From: an uncultured Clostridia bacterium
Lineage (GTDB): Bacteria > Bacillota > Clostridia > Christensenellales > Borkfalkiaceae
DNA length: 6,945 bases
Reading direction: 5' to 3'
Assembly: GCA_934254755.1 (NCBI GenBank)
Contig: CAKQMM010000058.1
Span: 1-6,945 of the forward strand
Below the pieces are notes generated by a model. That model saw only the letters and a program-made list of their open reading frames with translations, was not told the DNA's origin and made no database searches. Every line of letters begins with the position of its first letter. Position 1 is the first letter of the stretch. Position numbers and translations under genes: made by a program. Positions 5,391 through 6,945 of this stretch are shown here, one piece after another.

Positions 5391-6945
5391 ATGTTCAACG
5401 TAAAAAAATATTTAAGCAATAAAAGGCTCGTAACCCTTATTATTGCGTCCGTCGTAATTTTAGCACTGCTTATCGTGGTGGTTGCGACGGGTACGGTCAA
5501 AAACACCGTTAAATGTCCCGATTGCGGCGCAAGCGGGCTTATCGACGGCGAAGCGTGCGGAACGTGCGGCGGCGCGGGTAAGGTCGTCGGCTCGCTTTGG
5601 GCGTTGCTTCCCCCGGTTATAGCGATAGGCTTGGCTCTTATCACGAAAGAAGTGTTCAGTTCGCTGTTCATCGGCATTTTGTCCGGCGCGATTTTATCCG
5701 CGGGCTTTAAGTTCACCACGACCATGGACAACGTTATAAACGTCGGTCTTATCTCGTCGGTTGCGGACAATGCGGGCATATTCGTCTTCCTGGTTGAGCT
5801 CGGCATAGTGGTTGCGCTCGTAAACAAAGCGGGCGGGTCGAAAGCGTTCGGCGAATGGGCTAAAACCCACGTCAAATCGAAAGTCGGCGCGCAGCTTTGC
5901 ACCTTTATTTTGGGCGTTTTAATTTTTATTGACGACTACTTTAACTGCCTGACCGTAGGTTCGGTTATGCGCCCCGTTACCGATAAGCACAAAGTTTCCC
6001 GCTCGAAGCTTGCTTATCTTATCGACGCGACCGCCGCGCCTATCTGCATGATCGCGCCCATTTCTTCGTGGGCGGCGGCAGTTTCGCAATACGCGGCTGA
6101 CGGACAAGGTTTTAAACTGTTCGTTATGGCTATACCGTTTAACTTCTATTCTCTTTTGACGCTCGTGTTCATAATCGCGCTCGTTTTGATGAAGTTTGAC
6201 TTCGGCCCGATGCGCAAGCACGAATATAACGCCGAACACGGCGATTTGTTCAGCGGTGAAAAAATCGAGCAGGAAGAAGTCGAGCCTTGCGCAAACGGCA
6301 GAGTTTTCGACCTTATCATTCCTATCGCGCTGTTAATCGTTTCATGTATGTTCGCGCTCGTTTACGTCGGCGGTATACTTGACGGTGCAAGCTTCATTCA
6401 GGCATTCGGCGATACGGACGCGTTCGTCGCGCTCCCGTGGGGCGGACTTATCGCGCTTGTTCTTTCGATAATTTACTTTGCTTTCCGCAAAGTCGTTTCT
6501 ATTCAGGATTCGATGAAAGCTATCCCCAAGGGCTTTATCGCAATGGTTCCCGCAATTTTGATTCTTACCTTTGCAACGGGGCTTAAAAACATGACTTCGA
6601 CCCTCGGCGCGAAGTACTACGTCGGCGATTTGATGAACGGGGCGGCGGCAAGCTTAAAGAGCTTCCTTCCCGCAATAATCTTCCTTGTGGCGTGCCTGCT
6701 TGCGTTTGCGACGGGTACTTCGTGGGGAACGTTCGGTATACTTATCCCCATCGTTACCGCGATGTTCGAGCCGGGCGAAATGCTTTTGATGATTTCTATG
6801 TCGGCGTGCTTGGCGGGTGCGGTTTGCGGCGATCACTGTTCGCCAATATCCGATACGACTATTATGTCGAGCGCGGGCGCCGAGTGCGTTCACTTAAACC
6901 ACGTGACGACGCAAATTCCTTACGCGGTTACGGTTGCGGTTATAT
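5391..6945 (+). CDS. NhaC-superfamily transporter, probable LysW-type lysine transporter (3' end cut by the window)
   Basis: The frame runs from ATG at 5391 to the window edge: 518 residues, close to the usual full length, with no stop. Residues from about 66 (GSLWALLPPVIAIGLALITKEV) onward are a typical NhaC-superfamily body. Landmarks are FIDDYFNCLTVGSVMRPVTD (179-198), FATGTSWGTFGILIP (439-453) and CGDHCSPISDTTIMSS (479-494), the substrate-site signatures of this family. A hydrophilic loop (about 269-303) splits the membrane helices. NhaC proteins exchange ions or organic solutes in the cytoplasmic membrane. The lysine riboswitch upstream points to lysine uptake, as proposed for LysW; a plain sodium/proton antiporter is the alternative. 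Residues 1-65 are an odd extension: a helix at 13-35, then cysteines 42, 45, 56 and 59 in CxxC pairs, the second reading CGTCGGAG as in DnaJ repeats. The start has AAGGAGAA (5378-5385) at good spacing. Confidence 0.85.
   Translation, partial: MFNVKKYLSNKRLVTLIIASVVILALLIVVVATGTVKNTVKCPDCGASGLIDGEACGTCGGAGKVVGSLWALLPPVIAIGLALITKEVFSSLFIGILSGAILSAGFKFTTTMDNVINVGLISSVADNAGIFVFLVELGIVVALVNKAGGSKAFGEWAKTHVKSKVGAQLCTFILGVLIFIDDYFNCLTVGSVMRPVTDKHKVSRSKLAYLIDATAAPICMIAPISSWAAAVSQYAADGQGFKLFVMAIPFNFYSLLTLVFIIALVLMKFDFGPMRKHEYNAEHGDLFSGEKIEQEEVEPCANGRVFDLIIPIALLIVSCMFALVYVGGILDGASFIQAFGDTDAFVALPWGGLIALVLSIIYFAFRKVVSIQDSMKAIPKGFIAMVPAILILTFATGLKNMTSTLGAKYYVGDLMNGAAASLKSFLPAIIFLVACLLAFATGTSWGTFGILIPIVTAMFEPGEMLLMISMSACLAGAVCGDHCSPISDTTIMSSAGAECVHLNHVTTQIPYAVTVAVI

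Noticed and set aside
5360..5902. 180-codon open frame on the minus strand
   Set aside because: It is a mirror of the NhaC-type gene, whose plus-strand frame has a strong ribosome site and clear family motifs.

Overview
The window looks like a chromosomal piece from a Gram-positive, Clostridia-type bacterium (Firmicutes). The pointers are AAGGAG-type ribosome sites, vegetative TTGACA/TATAAT-like promoters, a lysine riboswitch with a transcription terminator, and protein sequences that resemble clostridial exopolysaccharide glycosyltransferases. The coding style (many GCG, GGC and CGC codons beside TTA, ATA and AAA) would fit uncultured gut Clostridia, but the genus cannot be named from the sequence alone.

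Region 1 (1-3963) is the end of a surface-polysaccharide (EPS/capsule/O-unit-like) locus. It holds the last 83 codons of an undecaprenyl-phosphate sugar phosphotransferase. A 206-nt non-coding gap with a GC-rich hairpin follows, then three GT-B glycosyltransferases of the GT4 type: a WbuB-like, a WcaC-like and a third GT4 enzyme. The last two overlap by ATGA. Together they suggest one priming enzyme plus three sequential sugar additions to a lipid-linked repeat unit at the cytoplasmic face of the membrane. No flippase or polymerase is visible here.

Region 2 (3964-4602) is a single transcription unit. A good promoter lies 9 nt after the last glycosyltransferase stop and drives a four-helix membrane protein of unknown function.

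Region 3 (4603-5390) has no protein gene that I believe, but it is densely structured. In order it holds a near-consensus promoter, a perfect hairpin at the predicted 5' end of the RNA, a lysine (L-box) riboswitch with paired terminator and antiterminator, two MITE/REP-like inverted-repeat elements, and two arrays of a degenerate CACTANN heptamer.

Region 4 (5391-6945) is a 3'-truncated NhaC-superfamily transporter. With a lysine riboswitch upstream it is best read as a lysine transporter of the LysW type, shut off by lysine. Two things are unusual. About 460 nt of repeat DNA sits between the riboswitch terminator and the start codon. The protein also carries an N-terminal extension with an extra membrane helix and a DnaJ-like CxxC...CxxC ribbon.
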